Assembly: GCF_963678635.1 (NCBI RefSeq)
Contig: NW_026970802.1
Span: 1 to 27,993 of the forward strand
Reading direction: 5' to 3'
DNA from: Symsagittifera roscoffensis
Lineage: Eukaryota > Xenacoelomorpha > Acoela > Convolutidae
DNA: 27,993 nucleotides
Shown here: in pieces, positions 9,401 through 18,900 of the stretch
How the letters are laid out: each line of letters opens with the position of its first letter
Position numbering within the stretch: the first letter of the stretch is position 1
The notes under the pieces: model-generated
Told to the model about the DNA's origin: nothing
The model's input: the letters and a program-made list of their open reading frames with translations, nothing else
The model's database searches: none
Translations under genes and position numbers: made by a program

Positions 9401-12400
9401 CCTTTTGGCAAGTACCATTAAGGAAGCAAGACAGGGACAAGACAGGGTTCGCCTGTGAGTTGGGTCTGTTTCAATGGAAACGGATGCCGTTTGGACTCTG
9501 CAATGCAACAGCCACGTTTCAGCGGCTGATGGCACATGCGTTGATAGGCGTGACGAAGAAGTACGGCAACCTGGTAATGTGCTACGTGGACGACGTGGTA
9601 ATAGCAACGCCAACACTAGAAGACCACATCGAGAGGCTTGACGAGGTGTTCGCGTGCATGAAAAGATCGGGGCTGAAGTGTAAACCATCAAAGTGCGAGA
9701 TACTCAAGGACTCGATCAAATACTTGGGCAGGATGGTAGATAAACACGGTATCAGACCTGACCCAGACGCCGTGGAAGCAGTCCTAACCTGGAAATCACC
9801 GAAGACGGAACACCAGCTGATGAGCTTCTTGGGTTTCGCCAACTATTATCGAGAATTCATCAAGGGATATGCGGACAAAGTATACCCGATGCAACAATTA
9901 ATGAGACATAAGGGCAAGAAGTTCACGTGGAACAACGCGGCAGAAGAGTCATTCCAGAGAATAAAGAAAGAGCTGTGTGAGGCACCAGTACTGGGTATGC
10001 CGACTGAGAAAGGGATGTACGTGCTAGACACGGATGCATCAGTAGTCGCTATTTCTGGGATTCTCCATCAAGAACAAGAATGGAATGGGAAGACAGTCTT
10101 GAGACCAATAGCATACGGGAGCAAGGTCCTAAGTGACACAGAAATGAAGTACGGAGCACCGAAAGCAGAGATGTTCGCGGTGGTCACCTTTGTCGAAAAA
10201 TACAGAGCATACCTAGGCAGTGAGCCCTTCAAGCTGCGAGTCGACAACCGAGCACTAAGCTGGCTGAAAACGTACTCAATGGACCAGAGCTATATTGGGA
10301 GGTGGATAGTTCGCTTGGATGGATACAACATGATAATTGAGCACAGAACACGAGATAAACATCAAAATGCTGACAGCTTGAGTAAGAAGACGGAGTTCTA
10401 CGAGAGGCAAGAACAAAGAGAGGCGGACAGACCTGAGATCAAAGACGGCTTCTCCTTCATGGACAAAGAAACGTACGACAGTCTTCCACTCACGAGATGG
10501 CTGGACAAATCAGGCAAACCGATTGAAGATCATCCCGAATTGCCGAAAGAGCCTCTTGAAAAGACCATCTTGAAGAAAAGCAGAGGAATTCCGATAGGAA
10601 TAATGCTCAAGTCCAAGATCGTGAGGGAAACACTTAAGGCAAAAGGTTATGATCTCATCCTGGTAGAGGAGGGAACGGTCCGAATAGATGAAGACTTAAT
10701 GAGGTTGCTTGAGAAACTATCAGATGACAAGCCCGTGATCCAAGGGAAAGGTCAGGGGGCACCGGAACTAACCATACTTCGGAGAGAAGAAACAGTGAAC
10801 AATACTGACGTCCCAAAAGGAAGCATCACTGATAGCAAGGAAGTTGTGCGATCACTAGTTGAAAAAATCCCCGAAAAAATTCTGGAACAGACAAAAGTCA
10901 GGGATAAGAAAGTAACATTCAGAGAAGAAGTTGAACACCTGGGACTAGATCAAGAGTCCGGGGAGTGGTCCAGATTCATGGAAGAAGGCGAAACCGGAGA
11001 AGGGAAATTGTCCGGGGAGCGTGAAGAATGGGATGAAGACTCGGATGAGAGCAGCGAAGACCAAGACAGTCTATGCATGATACTGGCGGAAGAGAAGATA
11101 AGACAGCACGACAGGGAATTACAGACGGATCCATCTTCAGGGACGTACAATCTGGAAATACAAGAGGTACGAGGTGGTGAAGAGCTCGAGAAAATAGCAG
11201 TTTCAAGAAAACCACTAAGGGAACTATCGTGCAACTCAAACGTCAGAACGAATCTGGTACCAGAAGACGACATGAAAATCGTGAAAAGGATGATATGTGT
11301 GAAGCTGAGCGATGACATCCACAACCCTGGTGAAATGAATGGACAGATCATGGCGCTAAAGGAGCACGTTAAGGCGAGATACAGGCTGTCTGACCTAATA
11401 AGGGCCCAGAAGAATGACAAAATGACAAGTAACCTCTCCAAATGGATCCATTCGGGAGTCAAGGAGAAGGGGGAACTTGAGGAAGACAGCTACAAGATCT
11501 TGAGCCAGTTCTACAAAGAAAAGAGAGATTTACTTTATCACACAGCTGAAGGGGTGGTAGCGTGCAAGAGAAGAGATGAGGAAAAAATATTACACAAACA
11601 CAACCTCATCATACTACCACAACTGTACCAAACGGAAGTGCTTTTCAGATCACACGACCAGATGGGCCATCAGGGGATAGATAAAGTACAACAAAGGATA
11701 CTTCACAGGTTTGACTGGCCGGGAATGAGAAAAGCTTGCGAGAGGTGGGTGAATGCCTGCCTAGCATGCCTTCAAGTAAAAGACCCAAGGAAGATGAAAT
11801 TTCCCCTCAAGTCTGTCGAGAGTTCGGAATTCAATGAAGTGGTGCAGATAGACCATCAGAAAATCTGCATGACGGAGTCGGGTTATAACCAAATACTAGT
11901 TATAATAGATCACTTCACCAAGTTGGCGGAAGCGGTTCCGTGCCAGACAGCCTCAGCAGAGGAGACATGTGATCACCTGATAACGCATTGGATATCGCGA
12001 TATGGTTGTCCAATGACTTTCCAGTCAGACAACGGCAAGGCTTTTGTGGGGGACTTGACAAAAGAATTGATGAAGAGATCACACATTGCTCAAGCACACT
12101 CGACGACCTATCATCCACAGACCAATGGGTTGGTAGAGAGACAGAACAGGACACTGGTCAACATGCTCAGGGTGTACTGCTCGAGATACATGACGGACTG
12201 GGACAAATACCTGCCACAAGTAGTAGGAGCCTATAATAGTACTCAGCACTCAACGACGGGTATCAGTCCTTTCATGATGTTGACAGGCAGGGAAAGGGCA
12301 ATGCCTCTAACATTCTTCTACCCGGAGTACGAGGGGAAGAGGACGTCACCTCAAGCATACGTGAAGGAAGCGATCAAAAGACAACAAGAGCTAAACGAGC

Positions 12401-14016
12401 TATGTCGGAGAAACACGGCGCAAGCGCAAATGAGGCAACGCAAGAAATATGACGAAAAGATACTAAGAGCAAAGCCATACGAAGTGGGCCAATACGTGTG
12501 GGTTTTCCAAAATGTCATACCGCCCAAGGGAACAAAGAAACTACTCAAGAAATGGAGAGGACCGTTCATGATTACGGAAGTACATCAACAAGGAAGGTTC
12601 TATCGCTTGAGTACAGGGCGAGCAGCACATTACGAAAATCTGAAGCCTCACATTCCGTCTCCGGAGGATTGGTGCCTGCCAAAAGACATGGAAGGTCTTG
12701 AGTACCTGGTGGTGGAACCAGCGTGCGAAGTGAATGAGAAAGGCACTAGAGAGAAAAATGATGGTAATGAGAACTTGAGTTTGGACGACAACGAAAAGAT
12801 AGAGGTGGAGTCGGATGCAGGTTCATTTGTAGAAGAAGACTGGAACGATCCCGAGCAAAACGAGGTACCGAAGTGGATGGAACCGGATCGACCAACACCA
12901 CCGGAAACCAGAACGGGCAATCGTAAACGAACAGGTATGAGGTACAATAGGTACGGGGATGACTTCTTGATCGATAAGATACAGCCAGACAAGTTGGGCG
13001 ATGAACTACTAAGCGCAGGTGAACTGGAGGCCGAAGAGGAATGGCAAGTGATTGACGATGGTGGACATTATCCGCAGGATGATTACTCGACGCCAGAATT
13101 GGAGACGGATCTCGAGCAGAGTGAAATAGAAAGGAGGGAGAACTCGAACTTGAGGATTCTAGAGTGGATGCGTGATGTCAAAGACGAGAGCCGCGAAGGA
13201 CAAAGCATTCAGCAAATCGATGTATCAGCAGCAAATTACATGAAGACAGAGGACCCTCTTTTCGGATGGACAGCAACAGACAGGCCACTGGACATCCCCA
13301 AGGACAATTCAGACCCGACTACATCGACGGGGACGTCGATAAATATTTTTGTCCGGGGAGTGGGGGTAGGACTTACCCACACCGAAAATTTGATGATAAA
13401 GAAGCTCAAGGAAGTGAGGGAAACAAGCGGATTGGAACTGGAGGAAGAAGAACCAGAGCCTACCATAGGAAGGAATTTCAAAACGAAATTCGAAATACCC
13501 AATGAATACTCAGAGAACATCATGATAACGGATAGCGACTTCATCCTGTCAAACAGGACCAGCGCGATCTGCATCACGGCGGACATGAGTTTCAAATCAA
13601 GATTGGAGGCTGACTTCAAAAGAGAGTACCAGAACGTAGAGTTTCTGTTCAGACAGAGGCCAGGACTGGGAGGCATAGCAGCGCTTCCACCGTCAGTGGC
13701 ACAAGTCCCGGGCAAATACCTCTGCTTCCTAGTAACGAGAGTCAACGACAGAAACACAATTGATCCCGAACACGTGATATTGGCACTGACAAGACTACGT
13801 GACTTCATGATTGAAAGAGGAATAGTGGAGGTCTCGATGCCGGTGTACGGCCCACCCAGGAGCGCCATAAAAACACTATGTAACATTCGTCTACTACAGT
13901 CACACATGAGGCTTAAGAAAAATAGGCCCTATAACCACTGGCTCAAGGGTCAGGGACACTATCTCTTGTGTTTTTCTACCTCAAGAACGGTCGGAGCCAG
14001 TTCGGTTCGCTTGTGA
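6493..14016 (+). CDS. gag-pol: Gag-Pol polyprotein with C-terminal macrodomain (copy 1)
   Basis: A single 2,507-codon frame counted from the first ATG at 6493. The frame is open without an ATG back to 6334, and gag-like residues (KPKEF...) lie upstream, so the real start is probably lost. Order: Gag; zinc knuckles Cys186-Cys199 and Cys238-Cys251 (both CX2CX4HX4C); protease DTGA at 545-548 with ILGRD at 618-622; reverse transcriptase Asp966 and YVDD at 1031-1034; RNase H Asp1181, Glu1226, Asp1251, Asp1294; integrase His1721, His1726, Cys1756, Cys1759 and Asp1787, Asp1846, Glu1882 (35 residues between the last two); a GPF motif at 2023-2025; an acidic tail; and a macrodomain from about 2342 to 2452. 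The last 45 residues are coded by the 3' LTR. Protease, polymerase, RNase H and integrase residues are all intact, so the enzymes may be active; the macrodomain is incomplete. Confidence 0.9.
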   Translation: MRLHLEQDNLSDERQACTAILSNLEGTALKCVVAKKEEERDTADKIFEILLNRFGSGMKGHQAMMRFEKRRQRDDESIDRFLDDLESLRRRSDPEESTNRRNFSIASKFIDGVKSDDLRTMLATYYTLSKDSAPTPEEMRQKSREYMLMKPKKYSYSENRNTQGGSQPQRSSWYKPRDDMDKRRSCANCGSADHHVADCTTYKQGMKSLGYAPDEEDMSQMEEHEYYNGLIIKIGARCFFCNQEGHFRMDCPLFWEAVKDQNHPKHKLALAAVQNQRNRQNEFESRNLGAPNTELPTKTVKAVTHVSGALESAAGSSLEINYEKAATEAIAKVKQDLAAKEIEQRLKLEIERQNFNGALTGSNSIPEARTGSMKTGNCNTVKMVTGKPFGISKIGARIMSIITVGGHEVTRNLSEPSDQTIMHIDVYADYLSGISPQTTSRALRALLTRGGSKSVRVDNRYTEAYGPHEVMLNIDGINIYTKTMITCDEDLIGQIYVGKEELKVRSIGHCAMLEEDAMHIGTEADVTGHVLDINGKKTQLRGLLDTGAVLSVIPIETWEKMGFDKGDLIDSRIRLSAANKGALRVLGRTPIIALNLGERNLWMSFIVVENLDESDQFILGRDFIRNFDVTIDLNNAMFRIRNPDRRYAIKPVNLIMANENKAPVFLSRRVRLKANEAAIVSLRMKNYNELSDNKQVCIVPNPNSQSAAVLGRSFSITKSGLCVSVLLNTLDIPITIQRGRKLGYALPVKTRYETIENSKQNEVVDCPNHRDKICILRRLQRIKDSSSLIKSLKSETDDGLSSCSNFPERPTLDEMQTDKPVLPEIEHLRGKLKDEQLEAIKDVLERNEEVFSRHKADIGCCNFVEHEIELEENAVPHREGARRMTPHKSDACRKEIETLLEYDMIEPSKSPWACGVVMAKKKGDQLRFCCDFRYLNSVTVKDAYPIPRIDESLSKLGDAKFFTTLDLGSAFWQVPLRKQDRDKTGFACELGLFQWKRMPFGLCNATATFQRLMAHALIGVTKKYGNLVMCYVDDVVIATPTLEDHIERLDEVFACMKRSGLKCKPSKCEILKDSIKYLGRMVDKHGIRPDPDAVEAVLTWKSPKTEHQLMSFLGFANYYREFIKGYADKVYPMQQLMRHKGKKFTWNNAAEESFQRIKKELCEAPVLGMPTEKGMYVLDTDASVVAISGILHQEQEWNGKTVLRPIAYGSKVLSDTEMKYGAPKAEMFAVVTFVEKYRAYLGSEPFKLRVDNRALSWLKTYSMDQSYIGRWIVRLDGYNMIIEHRTRDKHQNADSLSKKTEFYERQEQREADRPEIKDGFSFMDKETYDSLPLTRWLDKSGKPIEDHPELPKEPLEKTILKKSRGIPIGIMLKSKIVRETLKAKGYDLILVEEGTVRIDEDLMRLLEKLSDDKPVIQGKGQGAPELTILRREETVNNTDVPKGSITDSKEVVRSLVEKIPEKILEQTKVRDKKVTFREEVEHLGLDQESGEWSRFMEEGETGEGKLSGEREEWDEDSDESSEDQDSLCMILAEEKIRQHDRELQTDPSSGTYNLEIQEVRGGEELEKIAVSRKPLRELSCNSNVRTNLVPEDDMKIVKRMICVKLSDDIHNPGEMNGQIMALKEHVKARYRLSDLIRAQKNDKMTSNLSKWIHSGVKEKGELEEDSYKILSQFYKEKRDLLYHTAEGVVACKRRDEEKILHKHNLIILPQLYQTEVLFRSHDQMGHQGIDKVQQRILHRFDWPGMRKACERWVNACLACLQVKDPRKMKFPLKSVESSEFNEVVQIDHQKICMTESGYNQILVIIDHFTKLAEAVPCQTASAEETCDHLITHWISRYGCPMTFQSDNGKAFVGDLTKELMKRSHIAQAHSTTYHPQTNGLVERQNRTLVNMLRVYCSRYMTDWDKYLPQVVGAYNSTQHSTTGISPFMMLTGRERAMPLTFFYPEYEGKRTSPQAYVKEAIKRQQELNELCRRNTAQAQMRQRKKYDEKILRAKPYEVGQYVWVFQNVIPPKGTKKLLKKWRGPFMITEVHQQGRFYRLSTGRAAHYENLKPHIPSPEDWCLPKDMEGLEYLVVEPACEVNEKGTREKNDGNENLSLDDNEKIEVESDAGSFVEEDWNDPEQNEVPKWMEPDRPTPPETRTGNRKRTGMRYNRYGDDFLIDKIQPDKLGDELLSAGELEAEEEWQVIDDGGHYPQDDYSTPELETDLEQSEIERRENSNLRILEWMRDVKDESREGQSIQQIDVSAANYMKTEDPLFGWTATDRPLDIPKDNSDPTTSTGTSINIFVRGVGVGLTHTENLMIKKLKEVRETSGLELEEEEPEPTIGRNFKTKFEIPNEYSENIMITDSDFILSNRTSAICITADMSFKSRLEADFKREYQNVEFLFRQRPGLGGIAALPPSVAQVPGKYLCFLVTRVNDRNTIDPEHVILALTRLRDFMIERGIVEVSMPVYGPPRSAIKTLCNIRLLQSHMRLKKNRPYNHWLKGQGHYLLCFSTSRTVGASSVRL

Positions 14017-14777
14017 CATGAGACTACGACCCGTTACAGCTTAAAGGCTACTACTAAAATATCCCCCCACTCTAGAATTAGAAACGTCCCCATACTTAGG
14101 TCTCTAGATACCCAAAATACATGAACGCCGTTAAAAACCGGGTTGGAACAATCCGTTAGGTTACTTTTTATTAGACAGTGTGACTTTGATCCATTTCAGA
14201 TGGATCAACCTAAAACTCGCCTCACCTCAACATAACAATTACAAAACACACTCTAGAATTTAAATTTGTACTCACATAGCAGCACGCTCAAGAATTGGGA
14301 AATGATCCAGTTGGTAACTAACTCAAGAAATAAATAACTAAAAGAAGTTTAATGTTTTATAGTTTGTACGACAAGGATAAGTCTATGCTCTAGAATTTGA
14401 GTTCTCATGGACCGTTGGGACACTCTAGTTGTCCGCCTTTCCGCTGAAGGTTCACTCTGGTCCAGCTTTAGAATAGAACTCCAGACACGACTATCCAACT
14501 CGTGGGAATACGCTTGTTTCTGTTTCGAATAGGACAGCTCTACTCTTGTTCACTATGATGGAAATTGCGAATAGCAATTTCCCACTCGTTTTTATCTGAC
14601 TACTTTCCCGCAATTGTTCTAAAATTGTTCTGATTTCTTTTTCTGATTTTCAGTTATCGCGAGAAAATCGTGCATGACATGTTCCATTCGAAATTTTGAA
14701 AAATTAAATTTCACTTCAAAATCAAGTATTTTCTGCTCTTCTCAAGGTCAAACTTCCAAATATGACCGACTGGCACA
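13879..14777 (+). repeat. 3' LTR of copy 1 (899 bp, TG...CA)
   Basis: It starts TGTAACATTCG and ends ACTGGCACA. It has one 192-bp U3 unit (13879-14070), three CTCTAGAATT copies, AATAAA at 14329-14334, the two hairpins (14186-14208 and 14560-14582) and TTTTCAG ending at 14653. It begins inside the open gag-pol frame, which reads 45 codons into it and stops at 14016. No polypurine tract precedes it. The next LTR abuts directly. Confidence 0.85.
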
Positions 14778-15504
14778 CACTCTAGAATTAGAAACGTCCC
14801 CATACTTAGGTCTCTAGATACCCAAAATACATGAACGCCGTTAAAAACCGGGTTAGAACAATCCGTTAAGTTTATTTTTATTAGACAGTGGAACTTTGAT
14901 CCATTTCAGATGGATCAACCTAAAACTCGCCTTACCTCATCATGATAATCATAAAACACACTCTAGAATTTAAATTTGTACTCACATAGTAGCACGCTCA
15001 AGAAGTGGGAAATAATCCAGTCGGTGGTTAACTCAAGAATTAAATAACGTAACTAAATGAGTCTAATGTTTTATAGTTTTAACAATGAGAACGAGTTTAT
15101 TCTCTAGACAATAGTTTTCTTGTGAACCATTAGGACACTCAAGCTGTCCACCTTTCCACCGAAGGTTCACTCTAGTCCAGTTCCGAATAATACTCCAGTC
15201 GCTATAATCCAATTCGAGGGAATGCTCTCGTCTCTGTCACAGATGGGACAGCTCTACTCTCGATTATTATAGTGATGGAAATTGCGAATAGCAATTTCCT
15301 ACTGCTTTTTCTTACAACTTTCCCGCGTGTGCGACTCAATTGTTCTGAAATTGTTCTAACTTCTTTTTCTGATTTTCAGTTCTCGCGAGAAAATCGTGCA
15401 TGACAGGTTCCATTCGAAATTTTGAAAAATTAAATTTCACTCCAAAATCAAGTGTATTTTTGCTCCTCTCAAGGTCAAACTTCCAAATATGACCGACTGG
15501 CACA
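14778..15504 (+). repeat. Second, diverged LTR lacking the U3 unit
   Basis: It is collinear with 14068-14777 of the preceding LTR, with scattered substitutions and small indels (about 10 percent by eye), and ends in the same ACTGGCACA. It lacks the 192-bp unit. Both hairpins (14896-14918 and 15277-15299) and TTTTCAG (ending at 15379) are kept. It may be an older relic LTR or a subfamily; its partner is not in the window. Confidence 0.8.
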
Positions 15505-15932
15505 TACTCCCCGGACTCGAGATCGATGTCCTCATCGCGCGCTGTCTTCTGCCAGTGAGTCCCAGAAAAACCGAGTGTTGCTCAAGATACAGTGCCAGTG
15601 GTCATTTACAGAAGTTTGCAGCAGATTTAAGCTTATCTACACCCCAAAATTCACAGCCATTTAAAATTTTCACACTATTGCTAAACAGCAACCAAAATCT
15701 GCATACACCTGCACCCTTGAATTTTCGCTTTTCAAGCCAATCATTTTAAAATCTCTTTTGTCCTATTCAATCAGGAAATTGTCATGCAGCATTTCGATTT
15801 ATATAATAAATATAGTATTAGTAACAATATTTGCTTTGTTAAAATTTCTTTTTCGTGAATCCAAGTTTCACTCGGATCCACGCTCAAGCCCCCCTTCCCT
15901 CTCAAGACTCAAGATCCATCCGATTTGCCCAT
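15505..15932. other. Non-coding stretch between the diverged LTR and ORF2 copy 2
   Basis: About 430 bases, AT-rich from 15600 to 15870, with no convincing gene; the short plus-strand frames here look random. It starts TACTCCCCGG next to the LTR end. Near its right end is a 15-base pyrimidine run (15889-15903), a purine run on the minus strand just after the ORF2 stop. It could be the 3' untranslated end of the minus-strand element, host DNA, or both. Confidence 0.5.
15889..15903 (-). other. Polypurine-tract-like run after the ORF2 stop
   Basis: On the minus strand this reads GAGAGGGAAGGGGGG, about 30 bases past the ORF2 stop codon. LTR elements have such a tract just before the 3' LTR to prime plus-strand DNA. 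No second copy of the following sequence is in the window, so an LTR start here cannot be shown. Confidence 0.35.
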
Positions 15933-18900
15933 TCATCTCGTACTCTTCGCCTTGGAGGTACTGCATCCTGAAGTGCTAGATGCGGCAAACTGTCTCAACA
16001 GTTCCTCTTCATCATCGGAACTAATCACAATCTCCTCCCAAGCCTTCAGCTGTTCATAGGATCGCATCCATTCTCTCTGCTCCTGCAACCTCTTTGCTTG
16101 GTTGGGTAGTGCCTTCACCCTAGCTTCTCGGTTCAAGCAAAAGGAGTTGTGCAGGCTCAAGCTCACGTTCTTCGCCAGGTCTTCCTCTAGTATCGACTCC
16201 CTCGCTTTAGTATTGTCTCTAGACATCTTACCCACTCTTTTCCATCCTGTCGTGATCGCATTACGATGGGTTAGCAGGGGTCTCTTGAAAGCTTCCGGCC
16301 CAATCTCGGCCTGGAACTGTCGATACTCTTTTTGATGTTTTCTCATGTGATCTTTCGTTGTCATGTACAACCAAGACGTCAGTGTCGCCCGAAACCATGG
16401 AAAGTACCTCAAGCGACTCCATACGTGCCTGACTTCCGTCGGTATGGCGAATACTTTGCACGCAGTCTCAAACAACTCGAGTCTCCTGCTGTAGTCTATC
16501 GCGTATATTGACTCAGCCGTTGGCGTCGTCGCCTCCCGATACTTCGTTATATTCTCTTCTATCCATCTCAGAGCTAACATCGTACTCACTACTAAGAGCG
16601 TCAACTTCTGCCGGTGATCCGGTAGTCCGATCGACCGAATCTCTTCCACATCCCACACCAGGCAAAGGTTCTTGTGATCTGGATACCACACCGTTTGTGC
16701 CAAACAGTGGCATGGGCATTCCCCATGAGAGATCTCAATGCTCCTGAGATTACGCTCCCCTGAGGCTTCCAAGAGAGGCTCAAGCTCCATCATTTTCTCG
16801 TGCATCGTGTCGTTATCTTCCAGGTTCGGAGTACTTCCCACAGGTTTTCCGATCACGTTTTGTCTCTCGTGATCGCTTGTGTTTTCTCTTTCCAACTTCA
16901 GAAGATCTTCTCCCCAGATTTCGCTTAAGTCATCTCTCAATTCTTTTGGTACTGTCCCTTTGATTTTTCTCAACAATTTGTGCGAGTGATGCGACATCCG
17001 AGCCAACCTCACGCACTTGGGCATTGAGAAGGCCTTGTCCACCAGTATTCTCTGGCTGGACACTTCCACCATCGCCATGTGTAGCGGGTAGTGACTTCCA
17101 CACAAGTTGGCCATCATTGACCCTATCAGCGATTTCGCGTTCAATGGCAAGCCATAAGCTTCGCTCATGGGAAATCCCATTTCCTCTTCAAGACCAACCT
17201 TCCAGCTCCGGATGTGTTTTTGAGTCACCTGCAACACCCCGGGCCATGATTCTACGCTCAACGCCGTCACTAAATGATGTTCAGATTCCAGTCTCTCCAG
17301 TGCCTGCAGACCACACATTCTCGAGAAGAATCCGAGAGCTGTCGCTATATTCACCGTGGTTCTCGCGTAACATTCCGCTATTATTTGCACTTCACTTTTC
17401 TCCCTTTCTGTGATGTCTTCGAACCAAGTGACCAGGTCTTCTTTTTGAAACGACAGTATTCTGACGCATGACCGTCCATCGCAGATGTGCTCTCCGTTCC
17501 CACACGTCGAATCCAGACAGCTACCCGGCTCCAATTTCTTTGCTGACCCGGGGTCGCTCGTCCTTTCGCTTGGCTCTTGCATCTGGGGCGTGATTAGCTT
17601 ATGTAGCACACTCAACTTCGCCAGATCTTCATCTTCCGTTGGTGCTAACCTCACTCGCTCGGTGGTTTCCTCGATTAGACTCGCATGGGGATGTGGACAC
17701 CAGGAGGGTCTTAGTAGCTTCCATATCACTCCCAAGTTCGTGGTTAACAAGCCATTTCCACCGCCCATGTTCACTTCAACTCTCTTGTTTGAGCGCGGTA
17801 TGCTTATCACCTCTGGTGTTTTCTCAAGAATCAGGCCCAGGCTCGGCCCCTCTTTTTCCACCGCGTCTATTTCCATTATTCTTTCTGTCCAAAACTTCAG
17901 TAGCTCCGCTACCTCATGGTTTCTGTGGGCTCCTCCAGCTTCCGAGTCTAAGAAGGGATTGTAGGCTATTCCCATCACTCCAGACACATATTGGTATTCC
18001 CCCTTCTCACTGAGCCTCGAGTACTGTTCTGACGAGGCCAGGTTACGGTGAACATCATGTTCTTCCTCGAACCTCTTATTAGAGAACCTCCGTACCTCGT
18101 CCAGCTTTCGATGGTTCTCTAAGGATAGTCTGGAACCATCTTCTTTCTCTATTCCTGTACTCTGATATACGTTCAAGATGATCGTTGAGACTCTTTTCTC
18201 CATGGTTTTACTTCCACTTGCTCTCTGGTGGCATGCCAGGATGGTGCTATCAGACATCATTGACATTATCCATCTCAAGAAACATGTGGCATCTTTTCTT
18301 CTAGCCAGGCTCAAGCCTGAATTGTCCCTGGCCACGTGTTGCATCAGTGCCTGATACACCTCTAGCTTTTTGCTTCCCAACTTCAGCCTGTCATACGAGG
18401 TCAATGTCTCCAACTCTATTCCCACCAGACTCCAGGTGAACATTAATTGTCCCGCAGTTCTAACGAAGGGATTCGCCATTAGTGGCGGTGCTGATGAGGA
18501 TGTCCTCATCGCCTCTTCAAAATGATCCTTCAACAAACTCTGCCAGGACCTCTTCAGATGACTTGCCATCTCTATCTTATTAACCTCGGCTTTTTGCTGG
18601 GTGGCCCAATTGCGTCGCTTGCGAGCTATTCCACTGTCCAACTTCTTCAAGCAGTCCTCCATTTCCTTCAATGTTTCGAGGGCCACCCACCACGTCCGGG
18701 AAGTGTTCCTCGTCTTGTTCCTCTCCAATGGATCACTCGTCACTTGTTTGCCCATGTCCTGATGTGCCTTCGAGATCCATTCTTTGCCGATCTCCACTTC
18801 CCCTACCTGTCCGTTCGTTGAACCTCTCTTCACGTTTATCTTCTGAGGCTTGAAGTCTTCTTCTGACGTCGAACTGGCGGAAACCTCTATTTCCTTTTCT

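Larger units (their letters stand above)
54..14777 (+). mobile_element. Ty3/gypsy-type LTR retrotransposon, copy 1, with an interrupted 5' LTR
   Basis: Seen: an LTR beginning TGTAACATTCG and ending ACTGGCACA occurs in pieces on the left (54-871 and 6083-6352) and whole on the right (13879-14777), around one long gag-pol frame. The single-copy parts of the left and right LTRs look identical by eye, which implies recent insertion. A 5.2-kb minus-strand ORF2 segment lies within the left LTR. The U5 end, primer-binding site and untranslated leader expected before gag are absent, no polypurine tract precedes the 3' LTR, and I find no target-site duplication (flank tgcat on the left, cactc on the right). 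The element is therefore young but rearranged and probably cannot move by itself. Confidence 0.8.

Noticed and set aside
13236-13907. Minus-strand frame of 223 codons opposite the macrodomain
   Set aside because: Antisense shadow; the plus strand carries the recognisable domain.
16235-17581. An intron in ORF2 explaining the 449 extra codons of copy 2
   Set aside because: The segment is fully open in frame and no placement within the two-base ambiguity gives GT-AG ends.
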